A stretch of 64,000 nt of DNA from Microplitis mediator. Lineage: Eukaryota > Arthropoda > Insecta > Hymenoptera > Braconidae. The translations under genes were made by a program, and so were the position numbers. Positions within the stretch are counted from its first letter, which is position 1; each line of letters opens with the position of its first letter. Location: positions 12,068,642 through 12,132,641 of the forward strand of contig NC_079979.1 of the NCBI RefSeq assembly GCF_029852145.1, given 5' to 3'. Under the pieces are notes generated by a model that was not told the origin of the DNA, ran no database searches, and saw only the letters and a list, made by a program, of their open reading frames with translations. Below are positions 48,880-60,500 of this stretch, piece after piece.

Positions 48880-50160
48880 TAGGTTTGATGGAATTTTAAC
48901 AGCTAATAATTACACCAAAATTTATAATAAATAATTTAGATATTTATTTACACTTCATGCACTTAATATTGTGAGGAATTAATAATAGATAGCGAATGGA
49001 ACTAGATTGACATGCGATAGCAAATGCGACAAAGTTAAGTTCACGTATATTAAATCGACACGTGGTCGGTAGTGGTTAGACACGCGGTAATTAATTATAA
49101 TTTAATTAGACACGAGCAATCAGTCAATTTATTCTCAGTAAATAGCAGCCTTTATGTACTGTCTAATTATTGAGAATAATTCAGCGTAAGTTATCTGAAT
49201 TATATCACAAGGCCATTCTATATAAATCAAAGCGGTTTAAGAGCACAAGGTTGTACGTTCTAATGCACGATGCAGATTAAGATGTTGAATTTGTTGCTGG
49301 GACAGCGTCTTCTTCCTTCGTAGCCACTCAGTGGTGACGTGGCAGCATGGCTGCAGTAACTAATTTTCCCATTGGCTTAAAAGCGCGCCAACAGGAAGTA
49401 GTTAGCAGCCAATTTTTCTGATTGGCTGCAAAGCACGCTGGTATCAGACGAGTTTTCTGATTGGCCGGCTGGTAGCGGGTTCTCGTGCCGTCTTGGCATG
49501 GTCATGAGCGAGAAATTGTAAGTGTCGGGCCAAAATAGCGAGTGACCCGACACTACTCTGACCTTGAAGTCAGTAGCGAGCTCGACAGCTCCCGGACGTA
49601 GCAGAAATGCACGAAGCTTTTTAAATTAATTAAGCTCGTGACTGAACATTTGTAGAGCGACTTCGTCTTTAATAAATTCCACAGATTTTATGTTTCAAGG
49701 TAACACATTTAATAAATTAATTTACACCACACCCTTCCTGATGAGTTAATATAAAAATTCTCTCTCTTCAATTTAGTACTGAGTGGTCCAGTACGGGGTT
49801 ATCCTCGTCCTGAGATTCCACTGAGCGTAGCCTAGCAAAGGTAAGTGAAACACCTAAAGTCTTTACGTATGTGTGAGCTCTTCTTTTCCTAAGACCACAA
49901 TTTATTAATAAAATATGGCTACCTATTACAAACATTCCCAACAGTTATAGTCGCTTATGACCCTAGTAGTTAAAAAGCAACTTTAAATGAAAAAAAATTG
50001 CTTGGCACTATTTAAGTAACTAAAATACTTAAATCAAGCATTCTTTCTTGAAAATATACATTGTTTCTCTCAGTGTAGCCATAATTCATAATTAAGGAAC
50101 AGAAAACAAAACTATATGTAGCATCAATTAATTTTACGGATGTATTAACAATAATTCAAA
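48880..50160. other. Non-coding block with CCAAT-type boxes and a hairpin
   Basis: At 49360-49480 there are three ATTGGC words (ttcccattggctt, tctgattggctgc, tctgattggccgg), inverted CCAAT boxes spaced about 50 bp. A 9-bp stem AGTGTCGGG/CCCGACACT spans 49521-49554. A segment near 49779 resembles the 3' part of LTR d. Probably LTR-derived regulatory sequence; boundaries unknown. Confidence 0.4.
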
Positions 50161-50164
50161 CCAA

Positions 50165-51409
50165 TTATATAAGCCGTAATGGAATCGGTACAACTATCAG
50201 TAATGGACGTCGATTATATCTTTTCAATAATTTTCGTCTTTCAATTATTATTTCACCAATGATAAGAAGAGTTGCTGTAATTAATCCGAATGCTAAAATA
50301 ATAAATGCATATGCAATTTCTGGAAAATCAATGGCTTTAAAATGTAATTTTATTCGATCAGTTATCATTTTATGATAAATATTCTCATTACGATGGTGTT
50401 CTTTGTACCATTTTATTGTCAAACCCGCTTGATCAATCCACATTGATAAAATAGTAACTCGATTTTTTAACGGCCAATCACGACGTATTTCAAAAAAATA
50501 ATTTTGCTGTCCAACTGGATATTTTGATAACCGTAAATCATTTTTAACGGCGTAGCGTAATATATTTTCATAGGAACCAAAACACGATGTTTCCCGTAAA
50601 TTCTTATTTTTGTTGTAATACGTACAATTTCGACTACCTGGCACTTTTTTTGAAGCTGGTATAAATCGATGAAAAGGATTACTATGATATTCACCGTAGA
50701 TTTTTTTTATGTCATTATTATTTATAAGATCATCCAGTGAATCAATCTTTCTTGCATGATATTGATTTGTTAACAATTTTGTTAAATGATTCTGATAAAT
50801 AATACGTAGTAACAAAAAATATAAAAAAATTAATAAAAATATCACATGGATACGTAAATTTTTGATATGTATTAAACGGAAAAGTATTGACTTTCGATTA
50901 ACTACCGTTTTTAAGTGGTCATAATTAAATTGTTTAATATTTATTAAAAACAAAACTAATGCTCCAGTAATAATTAGAGTTGCAATAATAATAATAATGT
51001 CAATGGAGCCATTAAAGTCACTTAATAAGGTTAATGGTGACAAATTTTCTAAATTATAAGTAGCAATATAATATTGTAAATATGTAATCGGATATGTAAT
51101 TATATAATGTGATTCTCTAGATGACAAAACAGGGTACATATTAATGTCTATCGATTTCTTAACCAATAACCTGTTCATTTGATGAGCATATCTTAATTTC
51201 GGTTTATTGTAGACGACGAGTGATGTGTTTAAGACTTTTCTTAATATATATTTGAAATCAGAAGTAAATATAAAGTTTGAAGGTCTTAAAAAAATTTCAT
51301 GATCATATATGACAATTGGTTTGCCATCAAGAAATTTAGTGCGATCGAAAAAAAAATCATCGCAAATCGTTCCTGAAATAAAAATAATAAAAAAATTAGG
51401 CTTATACAT
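50165..51409 (-). CDS. Divergent ionotropic receptor (IR) family, 414 aa
   Basis: This single open frame runs from ATG 51409. Hydrophobic spans at about residues 136-157, 188-205 and 365-388 match the M1, M2/pore and M3 spans of insect ionotropic receptors. After the second span come YQNHLTKLLT and IDSLDDLI, the usual entry into the S2 lobe. Near the C-terminus, WIDQAGLTIKWY matches the conserved 'GL..KW' segment before M3. IRs are ligand-gated cation channels of chemosensory neurons. At 414 aa it lacks most of the usual N-terminal half, so 5' exons may be missed or lost. No glutamate-binding Arg is evident, as in most divergent IRs. Confidence 0.75.
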   Translation of the reverse strand: MYKPNFFIIFISGTICDDFFFDRTKFLDGKPIVIYDHEIFLRPSNFIFTSDFKYILRKVLNTSLVVYNKPKLRYAHQMNRLLVKKSIDINMYPVLSSRESHYIITYPITYLQYYIATYNLENLSPLTLLSDFNGSIDIIIIIATLIITGALVLFLINIKQFNYDHLKTVVNRKSILFRLIHIKNLRIHVIFLLIFLYFLLLRIIYQNHLTKLLTNQYHARKIDSLDDLINNNDIKKIYGEYHSNPFHRFIPASKKVPGSRNCTYYNKNKNLRETSCFGSYENILRYAVKNDLRLSKYPVGQQNYFFEIRRDWPLKNRVTILSMWIDQAGLTIKWYKEHHRNENIYHKMITDRIKLHFKAIDFPEIAYAFIILAFGLITATLLIIGEIIIERRKLLKRYNRRPLLIVVPIPLRLI

Positions 51410-51502
51410 AAGAGTTCAAAATTCAAATCAGATTGAATGATTTTTGTGTAATCCTATTCCAGTGAACACATGACCTCAATTTGACATCATACGTAGATCA
51501 TA

Positions 51503-53035
51503 CACTGAAAAAAAAGTTTAAGTCCTATTGGTATACACTTTTTTAATGAATTGGTATTTTGAATATGATATAAAAAAGTTTAAGTATTATCACAATGCTC
51601 TGTTTAAGTGAGTGACTTATATTTTCCGTACGATACTATAGCAAGTCCAGAGAGTATAGTAAAAAAAGTTCCCGCGTAAGACTCAGCGCGTATTTCGCAT
51701 CTTTTTTCCCCGTGTTTATATTATACCTCTAACCTATACATCGTTCTTAAGGGGGGGGGGGGGTTTAAAGGCGAAAAAAAGCATATTTTTGTGATTTTTT
51801 CCCGGCGAGATAAGTAATATAATTTCATTGAACTTAATCACATATTATTGTACAACTTTTAAAGAATATCAGAAAACATTTTCAACGAAAAATATTGATT
51901 AATAAGCTGGTGACATTGAATCTCCGGAGGCGCTTCGAAAAAAAGTCGTTTTGCGGTGAACATCATAACTCGTTACCGGATCATCGGAAAAAAAAAATTT
52001 ATATGCATTTTAAAGTTGATGTATTTCTCGAGGTAACCACGAAGAGTTTTTTTTTTTTTTCGATTTTTTGCAGCACTTGGAAGTGAAAAACGCGATTTTA
52101 GCTCAAAAAATCGCGGTTAATTTGTTATTAAAAAATAGGAAAAAATGAAAAACAAAAAAAACTCTTCGTAGTTACCTGTTGATTTATGTGAAGAAGTAAT
52201 GTTCAAATTTTCAAAGGGATCGGTTCAGTACATTTTTAGTTATGATGTTCACGGACTTTAAAAATAACGTTTTCGGAAAAATCCATTTAAAGTTTTTTAT
52301 TCGTGAAAATTTGAAATAAACTATCAATCAGAGAATATGAATTTTTATACTTATATTGAGTCATCAGTTTACATCCTTTGAAATACACACAGCCGGAGAA
52401 AGGGATGCGGAAGAACAAAGAAAATTGCAGCTGATTTCTACTAGGGGTATGTAGGGGCAGGTCGGGCAGGTATAAGAATCAGATATACCGGCCGGTCATT
52501 TGAAACGCTGTAACTCCGTCAGTTTTACTCGGATTGATTTAAAATTTGTACTCAATATTCTGGACATATTGTTCATTCAGAAAAAAAATTTAAAAAAAAA
52601 TTTTTTTTTAAATAATTTAAAAACCCTACCCCCCCCTTAAGAGCATTAAAAAGATTATTTACATAATTGGAATTAAAAATAATCATTATGGATTCCTGGG
52701 TGAATAATAAATTAACCGAGTGGAATTTATCATCCTATCATCAACTACTATCAATAAATGGGTTTATTTTCATTTCTTTAATCTATAGCAATATTTAGTT
52801 CCATAACCTTTCATTTCTATTTCGGTCAATTTATGAGTGTGAGGATTTCAGTGCAGTGCTGATATGAGTTTTGCGGTGGTGCTAAAACTCGGTTAAAGCG
52901 TATGACAAACGAGTTTAAGTGTAGTGCTCAAAAATATTGCGTTGAGACTTATATTTGGTATAAGTATATTCGCAATACCAAGTATTACGATATCACTTAT
53001 ATTTATAAGCGTGGGACTTATACTTTTTTTCAGTG
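51503..53035. mobile_element. CACTGAAAAAAAAGT transposon-like element
   Basis: The ends CACTGAAAAAAAAGTTTAAG and the facing ACTTTTTTTCAGTG are flanked by TA on both sides (51501-51502, 53036-53037). Arm sequences include 'acttatat' words repeated near both ends. It contains a second MITE (51747-52640) and no ORF. The end lies about 95 bp upstream of the IR start codon. Confidence 0.65.
51747..52640. mobile_element. MULE-type MITE with poly-G/poly-C termini
   Basis: The ends CTTAAGGGGGGGGGGGGG and CCCCCCCTTAAG face each other. The TTAAGGGG start equals that of the Mutator-like TIR at 25368, so it is probably a non-autonomous relative. Interior AT-rich, with a long poly-T/poly-A inverted pair around 'aagagttttttttttttt' (about 52042) and 'aaaaaaaactcttcgta' (about 52155). 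Confidence 0.55.
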
Positions 53036-53037
53036 TA

Positions 53038-53342
53038 GGAATGACACAGCATCTTATGTAAATTTGATGTCTATCTGACGTTCTACATGACTTTAGTATG
53101 ATGTCAAAACTTGTGACATCATATTGATGTAAGCATGACTCTTGTATGACTTCAAAGTTATGACTTATGTATTATGTACGCTTGGCATAAAATCTTCATC
53201 ACATTTCCGGGAAAAAGAATTATATATAATTATATAATAGTATATTGCATAGTTAGGATAGTTAGTTGCTAAGATAGTCTTTATGTGGTGAGGGCAATAT
53301 TTTCAGCTCGAGTCGTAGGGTTACATACACGGGCCGAAGGCC
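53038..53342. other. Non-coding; TGACATCAT-type inverted words
   Basis: 'tgatgtcaaaacttgtgacatcat' (about 53100) is a short hairpin, and related 'tgacatcat' words lie on the other side of the adjacent element (51481). The two flanks may be halves of one older element. Confidence 0.3.
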
Positions 53343-53600
53343 ATTCAAATATAGTGGAAACCTAAACATGCAAACATGCAAATAACCTTCTCAATAAGAC
53401 ACTTTACAGATAAATTGAGAAAAATATGGATAGCCCAAACTGGGAATCGAACCCCGACCAATTCGGTATTGCGCCGAGTGCTCTACCAGTTGAGCTATCC
53501 GGCACTATACTATATTCCGTTCAATTTGACCTATAACTTATTGAGCCACATCGTCCATCGTACGGTAATATATAATTTAAATATAGTGGAAACCTAAACA
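53343..53600 (-). mobile_element. tRNA-like SINE, single copy
   Basis: Same unit as the 5330-5795 dimer, bounded by 'caaatatagtggaaacctaaac' phrases at both ends, with a 12-bp internal duplication (catgcaaacatgcaaa). The tRNA-like core at 53432-53505 (minus) keeps the D and T arms. Confidence 0.65.
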
Positions 53601-53605
53601 TGCAA

Positions 53606-54405
53606 ATATGGAGTTGAAATTTTAGGAGAATTTTTTTTTTTTATTAAAGTAAGTTTTAAGATGCACGGAAAGGATTTTTGTATGAATATTGCCATGTTAT
53701 TTATTCTAAAAATTACTCTAAATCGAGTAATCGAGTAAGCTATGCGGCAACTGGCATTATTCTACAACACCTGTTATAGAACACCACGTGCTATCAGTAT
53801 TATAACATTTAATTACATCGTGCAAATTACTCTGCTTCATTGATTATATCATTTTGATTATTACTCGCTGATTCATCAGGTATTGTTTATTATATATATT
53901 TTTTAATTATATTCTCAACTTCATACATAAAATCTGTGATCATTTTTGTGTTGACCGCGTGTCAAACTAACCTGCCGGCTATATCTATATATATATACTC
54001 GCCATCACGTGACTTTGCAGCCACAAATAATTTATTTCAAATTTACAATTACTTTCATTACTCATTGCTTAATTATTTTTGTGCTCGATGCCAACTGGTG
54101 TGACTGATGTCATCATTCAGTCATCCAGTCATACTTAATCTCTAAAATCAATATCAAATTTTATTTGTGATTGCAAATTAATTTTTATACTTCAGACTCG
54201 GCTCTCTACGCATCTAAGTATTTTTTACTCGGTTCTTACTCGTACTCTATGTCGCGTATTAAGATTATTTGTGACTTAAATTTATACTCGAAATATCTGT
54301 GATATTTGTGAATTATTAATTGTTAATAATTTATTCATTGCTGCGCTCTATATAATATATTAATTCACGTGTATGGTGCCGTGTAAAATTATTGAAAAAT
54401 CGTAA
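53606..54405. other. AT-rich spacer, no gene seen
   Basis: No frame of interest. The phrase 'ctgcgctctatata..cacgtgtatggtgccgtgtaa' near 54339-54387 recurs at 54840-54895 beyond the MITE, a direct repeat of about 55 bp that flanks the insertion at a distance. Confidence 0.4.
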
Positions 54406-54805
54406 CCCTCGCAGATTTGAATCACGGTGGGAACACCGTGAAAGTGTAAACATCGTGGATCCACTGTGGTTACACGGTGGGTTTGTTCCATTTCACCACC
54501 GGGTATACACAGTGTATCCACTGTGATTACGCGGTGTATCCACCGTGATTACGCGGTGGCTTGACCACTGTGTATACACGGTGTTCCCACTGTGATTACG
54601 CGGTGTATCCACCGTGATTCCACGGTGGCTTTGTGTTATTTCACCACCGTGTTTCCACGGTGTATCCACTGCGTAATCACAGTGGAAACACCGTGTATAC
54701 ACGGTGGTCAAGCCACCGTGTAATCACGGTGGATACACCGCGTAATCACAGTGGTAAAATGGAACAAACCCACCGTGTTTCCACCGTGATTCAAATCTGC
54801 GAGGG
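54406..54805. mobile_element. CCCTCGCAG palindromic MITE, copy 2 (400 bp)
   Basis: The ends CCCTCGCAGATTTGAATCAC and GTGATTCAAATCTGCGAGGG are exact complements. The interior is a chain of 10-14 nt words of the type CACGGTG/TATCCACCGTG/TTACGCGGTG alternating in orientation. AA flanks both sides. The first 230 bp are almost identical to copy 4. Confidence 0.85.
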
Positions 54806-55085
54806 AATCCATAAACTCGATAAACTCAATTTTCACATCACTGCGCTCTATATATCTATGTATATAATATAATATTCATGTGTACGGTGCCATGTAATTT
54901 ATATTGAACTCAATGAAAACTAAACATAATACAATTACATTCAATAAGTGCTCTGATATACACTCGTAATCGACTCTTGTACTCTACGCTATTATCTGTG
55001 ATTAATTTTATTAAATATGGACAATACACCAAATTAGTGACTTATTATTTCCTTCACCATCCCGATCCAGCAAATAAATATTTAA
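54806..55085. other. AT-rich spacer
   Basis: No coding frame. Contains the second copy of the 'ctgcgctctatata' phrase at 54840. Confidence 0.3.
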
Positions 55086-55091
55086 TGTACA

Positions 55092-56151
55092 CTAATGGAA
55101 AAAATTAAAGGATCAAAAAAATATTCCAAATTTTTGGGCGATTTTCAACAGGCCCTATCTTTGAGAGAAATGGTCGTACAAGAAATAAAAAAAAAAGAAA
55201 ATTGTAGATCCAAGTGTCTACTTTTTTGATGAGAATTTAAAAATTTCTTAGCGTCAGCAGTTTTTGAGTAATCTTAGAAAAACCAGCGACAAAAAAATTT
55301 TCAAATTTAAACTATTTTTTTTTTTTGGTCTCCGGGCGTGGAAAAAATTATTTTTGCTTAACCACTATGAGGCTCGGATACCTTCATTATTCAGTTTTAA
55401 TTTCTTTTTTTATGGACCTTGATACATCCACTTCTCGCCGAGATATCGGTCTTCAAATGGAAAAGGATCCTTTTGTCTTTGATTATCGATATCTCAGAAA
55501 CCAATGATCGCACAGAAAGTTAATGGTGGGTTTTAAAAACTTGAATAAATACCCTTCAACGATTAGCCATTGCTTTTTCAAAAAAAAAATTTTTTCCTAT
55601 CGTCACATGAATTTAAAAATGCCACAAAAAAAAGGGCTTCTTGTGGTTTTTTGGAAAATTAAGCGCTGAAACGAAAATATTGTGAAAATCGATAATGTTG
55701 ACTGTGCATTTTACACTTCAATATGTCTGCAAAAACCCTGCAGAGAGCCAGATTAATCCAACCAGCCGTTTTTTTGTTTCACGCGATCAAATTTTTGAAA
55801 AAATTAACAGATCACGTTTTTTGCTCTGAAAAGCTCATAATCTTTAACAAGATGAAAACAAACATTTTTTCTGAGCTTTGTCCACAATTTTATTGCAGAC
55901 AGTGCTTAAATTCCCAAAAAAGAAGAAAGTTTTTTTTCGAAACAAAAATTTCAAAAAAAAAAATTTTGACTGACTGAGAGATCAGTAAAATCACGGAATG
56001 CAGCGACGTAAACGTGTTAAAAATCATTGGGTATTGGTTTTGTAAATTTCCTGAAGTTTTTCCAAATAAAGATTTTTTTGAAAAAATTTTTTTTTTGAAA
56101 TTTTTGGTTCGAAAAAAAACTTTCTTCTTTTTTGGAAATTTAAGTGTGTGA
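55092..56151. repeat. Foldback remnant upstream of the LINE
   Basis: 55908-55966 and about 56080-56151 are inverted copies containing 'cccaaaaaagaagaaag' and 'ctttcttcttttttgg'. Further left, 'aattaagcgctgaaacg' (about 55658) resembles the 'cagcgcttaatt' block of the TAGGGTG elements in reverse, and 'cactaatggaaaaaattaaa' at 55091 looks like a transposon end. The whole may be one decayed snap-back element. Confidence 0.45.
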
Positions 56152-56290
56152 TTGAAAAATCGGACGAGTGGGAAACGGAGAGTGAAGGCGTCAGTGACGA
56201 AGAAGTCTCAGAAGAAGAGGGGGACAACAAGAAAGAGGAAGCAACAACAACGAAAAAAAGCGAGGAAGGCCAAGGGGTAGCAAAAATAAA

Positions 56291-57510
56291 TTGCAGGATA
56301 AAAGCAAAAAAAATAAGATAACAAAAGATAGCTTAAAAAATCTAAACTTGGAAAATTTCCTCATGAAGACGAGAAGCCAGAGTACCCCAAAACGACAGAT
56401 CGGAGTTAATGGATGTCCAGAGGAGAAAGCAAAGGGAGCAGACATTGCAAGCGGGCTAGAGAGTGATGGAAAAATACAGATGATACCATCTGACGAATCA
56501 AGCTCCGAGGAGGAAGGAGTGGACCTGGATAGCACTATTAAGCAGGTGGGTCAAAAAGGGGAGGATGGGGACGAAAAAGTGACAGAAATGACAGATAGAA
56601 AATGTGACTGCAAATGTTGTCAAGTGAGTCTAAGAAGAATACGGGAACTGGAGATAAAAACGAAAGAACAAGTGGACCAACTAAGAGCTGAACTGACAGA
56701 AGCTTTACAGGAGATGAAAACAAAACTGGTCAAAGTGGTGGACAGAGAAAGAGTGAGCGTACCCGGTGGAAAAGGGAAAGGAACATCGACAGGAGAAAAG
56801 GCAGTTGAGATGTTTAAAAGAAATTGGAAAGAAAGTAGCAAAGGGACAAGAGATCAGGCTATTACACAGCAAAAAAAAAGACGGAAATGACAATACCAAA
56901 CGAAGCACAGGTTACAAATGGGAGTAACGAGACTGACAGAGTAAAACGAAACAACAGAAAAATAAGTGACAACGAGATTGAAGGTTCCTTAAGAAAAGCG
57001 AGAGAGAGAATAAGCAGTCGAGACGGAGATAAAGGGGATGCCTGGAAAAAAAAAGAAGATGAAAAAATCAGAAACGAAAAACCAAAGAAAATCAGTCCAC
57101 AAGAATCCAGCAAAAAGAAGCGCGAAAGATGGAGGATCAAGGACAACATTTATGTTGACTATGAAGAAGACCACTACAAGAACAAAGAAGAAGTAGTTGG
57201 TGAGATAGAAAAGAGGCTGGGGATGAAAGTCGGAAAAGTAATAGACCTAAGGGGTAAGCGACTGATTATAGCCTGCAAGAGTCTGAAGGAATAGACGGAG
57301 CTGGTAACCCGTAAGAAGCTCTTGAAGGGATCAGGAATCTGGCTAAGAGATGAGAAGACAAAAAGAGAGCTGGAAGTAGAAAGGTGGATTAGAAAAATAG
57401 TAAAATGGGAACAATGTAATGGGAAGGAAGCAGAAGCAGAAGGACTGAGGATGAGATTTAATGGAACGTGGTGGGTGTGGGATGACCTGATTGGGGACAT
57501 GAAAAGCTGA
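56291..57510 (+). pseudogene. LINE ORF1 with coiled coil, frameshifted
   Basis: The first part (56291-56890) is highly charged, with acidic SDESSSEEEGVD, a short CDCKCC cluster and a coiled-coil-like ELEIKTKEQVDQLRAELTEA. The frame shifts at an A9 run (about 56871-56879) and continues as a Lys/Arg/Glu-rich segment (56887-57294). After one TAG (57292-57294) comes LVTRKKLLKGSGIWLRDE, a pattern of ORF1 RNA-binding domains. It ends at 57510. ORF1 proteins coat element RNA. No classic zinc knuckle is seen. Confidence 0.65.
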
Positions 57511-57576
57511 GAGTGGGAAGAAGTGGAGGAGGAAAGAGAAGAGAAGTAGGAAGGTCGAGAAGATGCACTTGAACAG

Positions 57577-60500
57577 GTGGAAAAAGACAACAAAGAAGTA
57601 AGAAAAATTTTATTCTGGAATGTTGCTGGAATGAATGAGCTGGAAAATGCGAAGGAGTTAATGGAGAAAAATGACATCGTAATATTAGTAGAAACATGGG
57701 TGACAAAAGAGAAGATACAAATGGCAAAACGGAGCTTAAGTGAAAAATTCAGCTGGTGGACAAAAGAGGCAATAAAGGAAAAACAAAGAGGCAGAGCGAA
57801 GGGAGGACAGTTGGTGGGAATAAAAAAAGAAATAAAAGAATATTGGAGTGTAAAAGAATGGGAGTACGGGTTAATCTTGGGGAACGAGGTAGCAAGTGAG
57901 GAATGTGTGATAACGGTATACAATAATGTCGGAATAAAAATATTAGAGACGGCACTAAGGAGGACACTGGAAGAAAAGACTAATAGATACGAAAAGGTAA
58001 CGATAATAGGGGATTTAAATGCGAGAATTGGGGAAGAAAACAATACAGAAGAGATGGAGGGATACAAAAGAAGAAACAGAACATCAAAAGACAAGACGTT
58101 AAACGGAGAGGGCAGCAAGTTGCTGAAGATGTGTGAGGAACTCGGGCTGTGTGTGTGGAACGGAAGAGCGAAAGGAAATGAAGAGGGTGAAGTAACGTTC
58201 GTGAGAGGGGATGAAGAATGCCAAGGATCGGTGCTAGACTTAGTGATAACCGTGGACAGAGGCGACGATGATGAAATAGAGCTAATGATAATAGAAAGAA
58301 TTGAATCGGATCACCTCCCGCTTATTGTGAGATATGGCACTGAAACAGGAAGAAAAAAAAATGCAGAGGAGCAGACCAGCCAAGAGGACGCAGATACAAT
58401 AGACTTAAGAGACACGAAGCTAGTTTGGATGAAGGAGAAGAAAGCAGAATACTGGGAAGCGACACAGGAAACACTTATGGAGATGTTGAGAACGAGAGAC
58501 GAGATTGGGTGGACCGATATAAAGGAGATAATAAACAGAGCTGCAGAAAAAACCAGGATGTTGGTAAAAGTTAAGAAAGACGGAGTTGGAGCGCAGCAAA
58601 AGAGATGGTTCAACGACGAATGCAGAAAAAAGAGGAAAGAAGTCTGGAAGAGATTAAGAGAATTCATAAGGAATCGGGAGTGCATAGAGACAAAGAAAAA
58701 ACTAATGGAGAGCAGAATAAGCTACAGAAGAACAATAAAAGAAAGCAAAGAAAAGTGGACACAAGAGAGGTGTGAGGAGATAAGTAAAGCAAAAGATATG
58801 TCTAAATGGTGGGAGGCAATAAACAGGTTCAGAGGAAGAAAAGGAGGTTAAGTGAAAAATGAAATACCCGCAAAACAGTGGGTGGAACACTTCGAGAGAC
58901 TGCTGAACAGAGACGACGGAGAAATAGATGACAACGAAGACGGAACAGAGCCGTGGTGCGGAGAGGACGAAGAACTGGAGTCAATAGACCCAAGACTGGA
59001 CGAGGTATACACGGTAAGGGAAGTAAAGACGGCACTAAGAAAGCTAGGGAACAACAAGGATGCAGGGGAGGATGGGATAGCAGCAGAATTCCTGAAAAAT
59101 GTCTCACAGGACGTTAGTATATGGGTAAGGGAAATAATAAATAAAATGTGGGTAGATGGCGAAATACAGGACGGATAGGAAACGGCGATGGTAATACCGC
59201 TCCACAAAGCTGGAGATGAAGAGAAGACGGAAAATTACCGAGATATCTCGCTCCTGGATTCGGGTTACAAACTTCTGACAACCCCAATGACAGAGAGATT
59301 AAGTAGGTGGATAGAGCGAGACAAAATATTAAAAGAAAGTCAGGCGGGGTTCAGAAGAGGGAGAGGGACGAGAGAGCACATTTTTGTATTAAACGGGTTG
59401 ATAAATAATAAAATAAAGAGGAAAGGCGGGAAACTATATATAGGCCTGATCGAATTCAGGGCTGCCTTTGATACAGTGAGAAGGGGAAAGCTAAAAAATA
59501 AGGCATGGAAGAAAGGAATAAGGGGAAGAATGCATCGAATGTTCAGAAGGATATATAAGAGGACATACTGCACAGTGAAAATAGGAAAAAACAAGATCAC
59601 AAGGAAGTTTGAAGCGAAGACTGGAGTAAGACAGGGGTGTGCAATGAGTGGAGTGGCGTATGGGATAGACATAGATGAACTAGAGGACAGAATGGAAAAA
59701 CTAAAAATCGGAGGAACAACGATAGGCCAGCAAAGGATCTATGTTTTGAAATACGCGGATGATGTTGCGATGGTTGCAGACACCGGTGAAGAGTTGAGGA
59801 GAATGCTGAGAGAATTAGAAAAGTACGTGAAGGAGAACAAGATGGAAGTGAACGTGGGAAAGACAAAGATATTAGTATGCAGAAACGGTGGAAGAAAGAA
59901 AAAGGAAAGAAAGTTCAGATATGAAGGAAGGGAAGTGGAAGAAACAAACGAATTTAAATACCTGGGATATTGGTTTACCACGAGGAATAGCGCAGCTAAA
60001 CAAAGGAGGGAAGTAGCGAGTAAAGCGCAAAAGGCAGCAAACGCAGCTTGGGGAGTGTTAAAGAGAACAAGACTAAACAACTTAAGAGACAGGCTGTACT
60101 TGATGAACACGGTGGCTAAATCAGTGGCGATGTATGGAGTAGAAGTATGAGGTTGGGGGAAGGTGGAAGAGATAGAGAGAGTGTACAATAGGATGTGTAA
60201 GATGACACTTGGAGGAAGCAGAAACACGCCCAGGTATATATGGAGACGTGAAATGGGGGTAGAGAATATGAGAGTCATTGCAAAGGAAAGAGTGGCAAGA
60301 TATCTGAAAGTATGTATGAGGATGGACGAGGACAGATGGCCAAGGAAAACTATGAGAGAAGAAATGAGGGGCATACTGAACAGAAACCCAACGAAGTGGG
60401 GCAAAGAGGTGCAGAAGGCTATGAAAGAAATGGAGTGTGAAGCAGTAATAGAGATGATATGCAAGAATATGGAGACAGAGGCAGTAGAAAAAGAGATAAA

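Noticed and set aside
54406..54805. CRISPR-like array of short repeats
   Set aside because: The words alternate in orientation, spacing is irregular, there are no unique spacers, exact inverted ends are present, and the genome is eukaryotic. It is a palindromic MITE.
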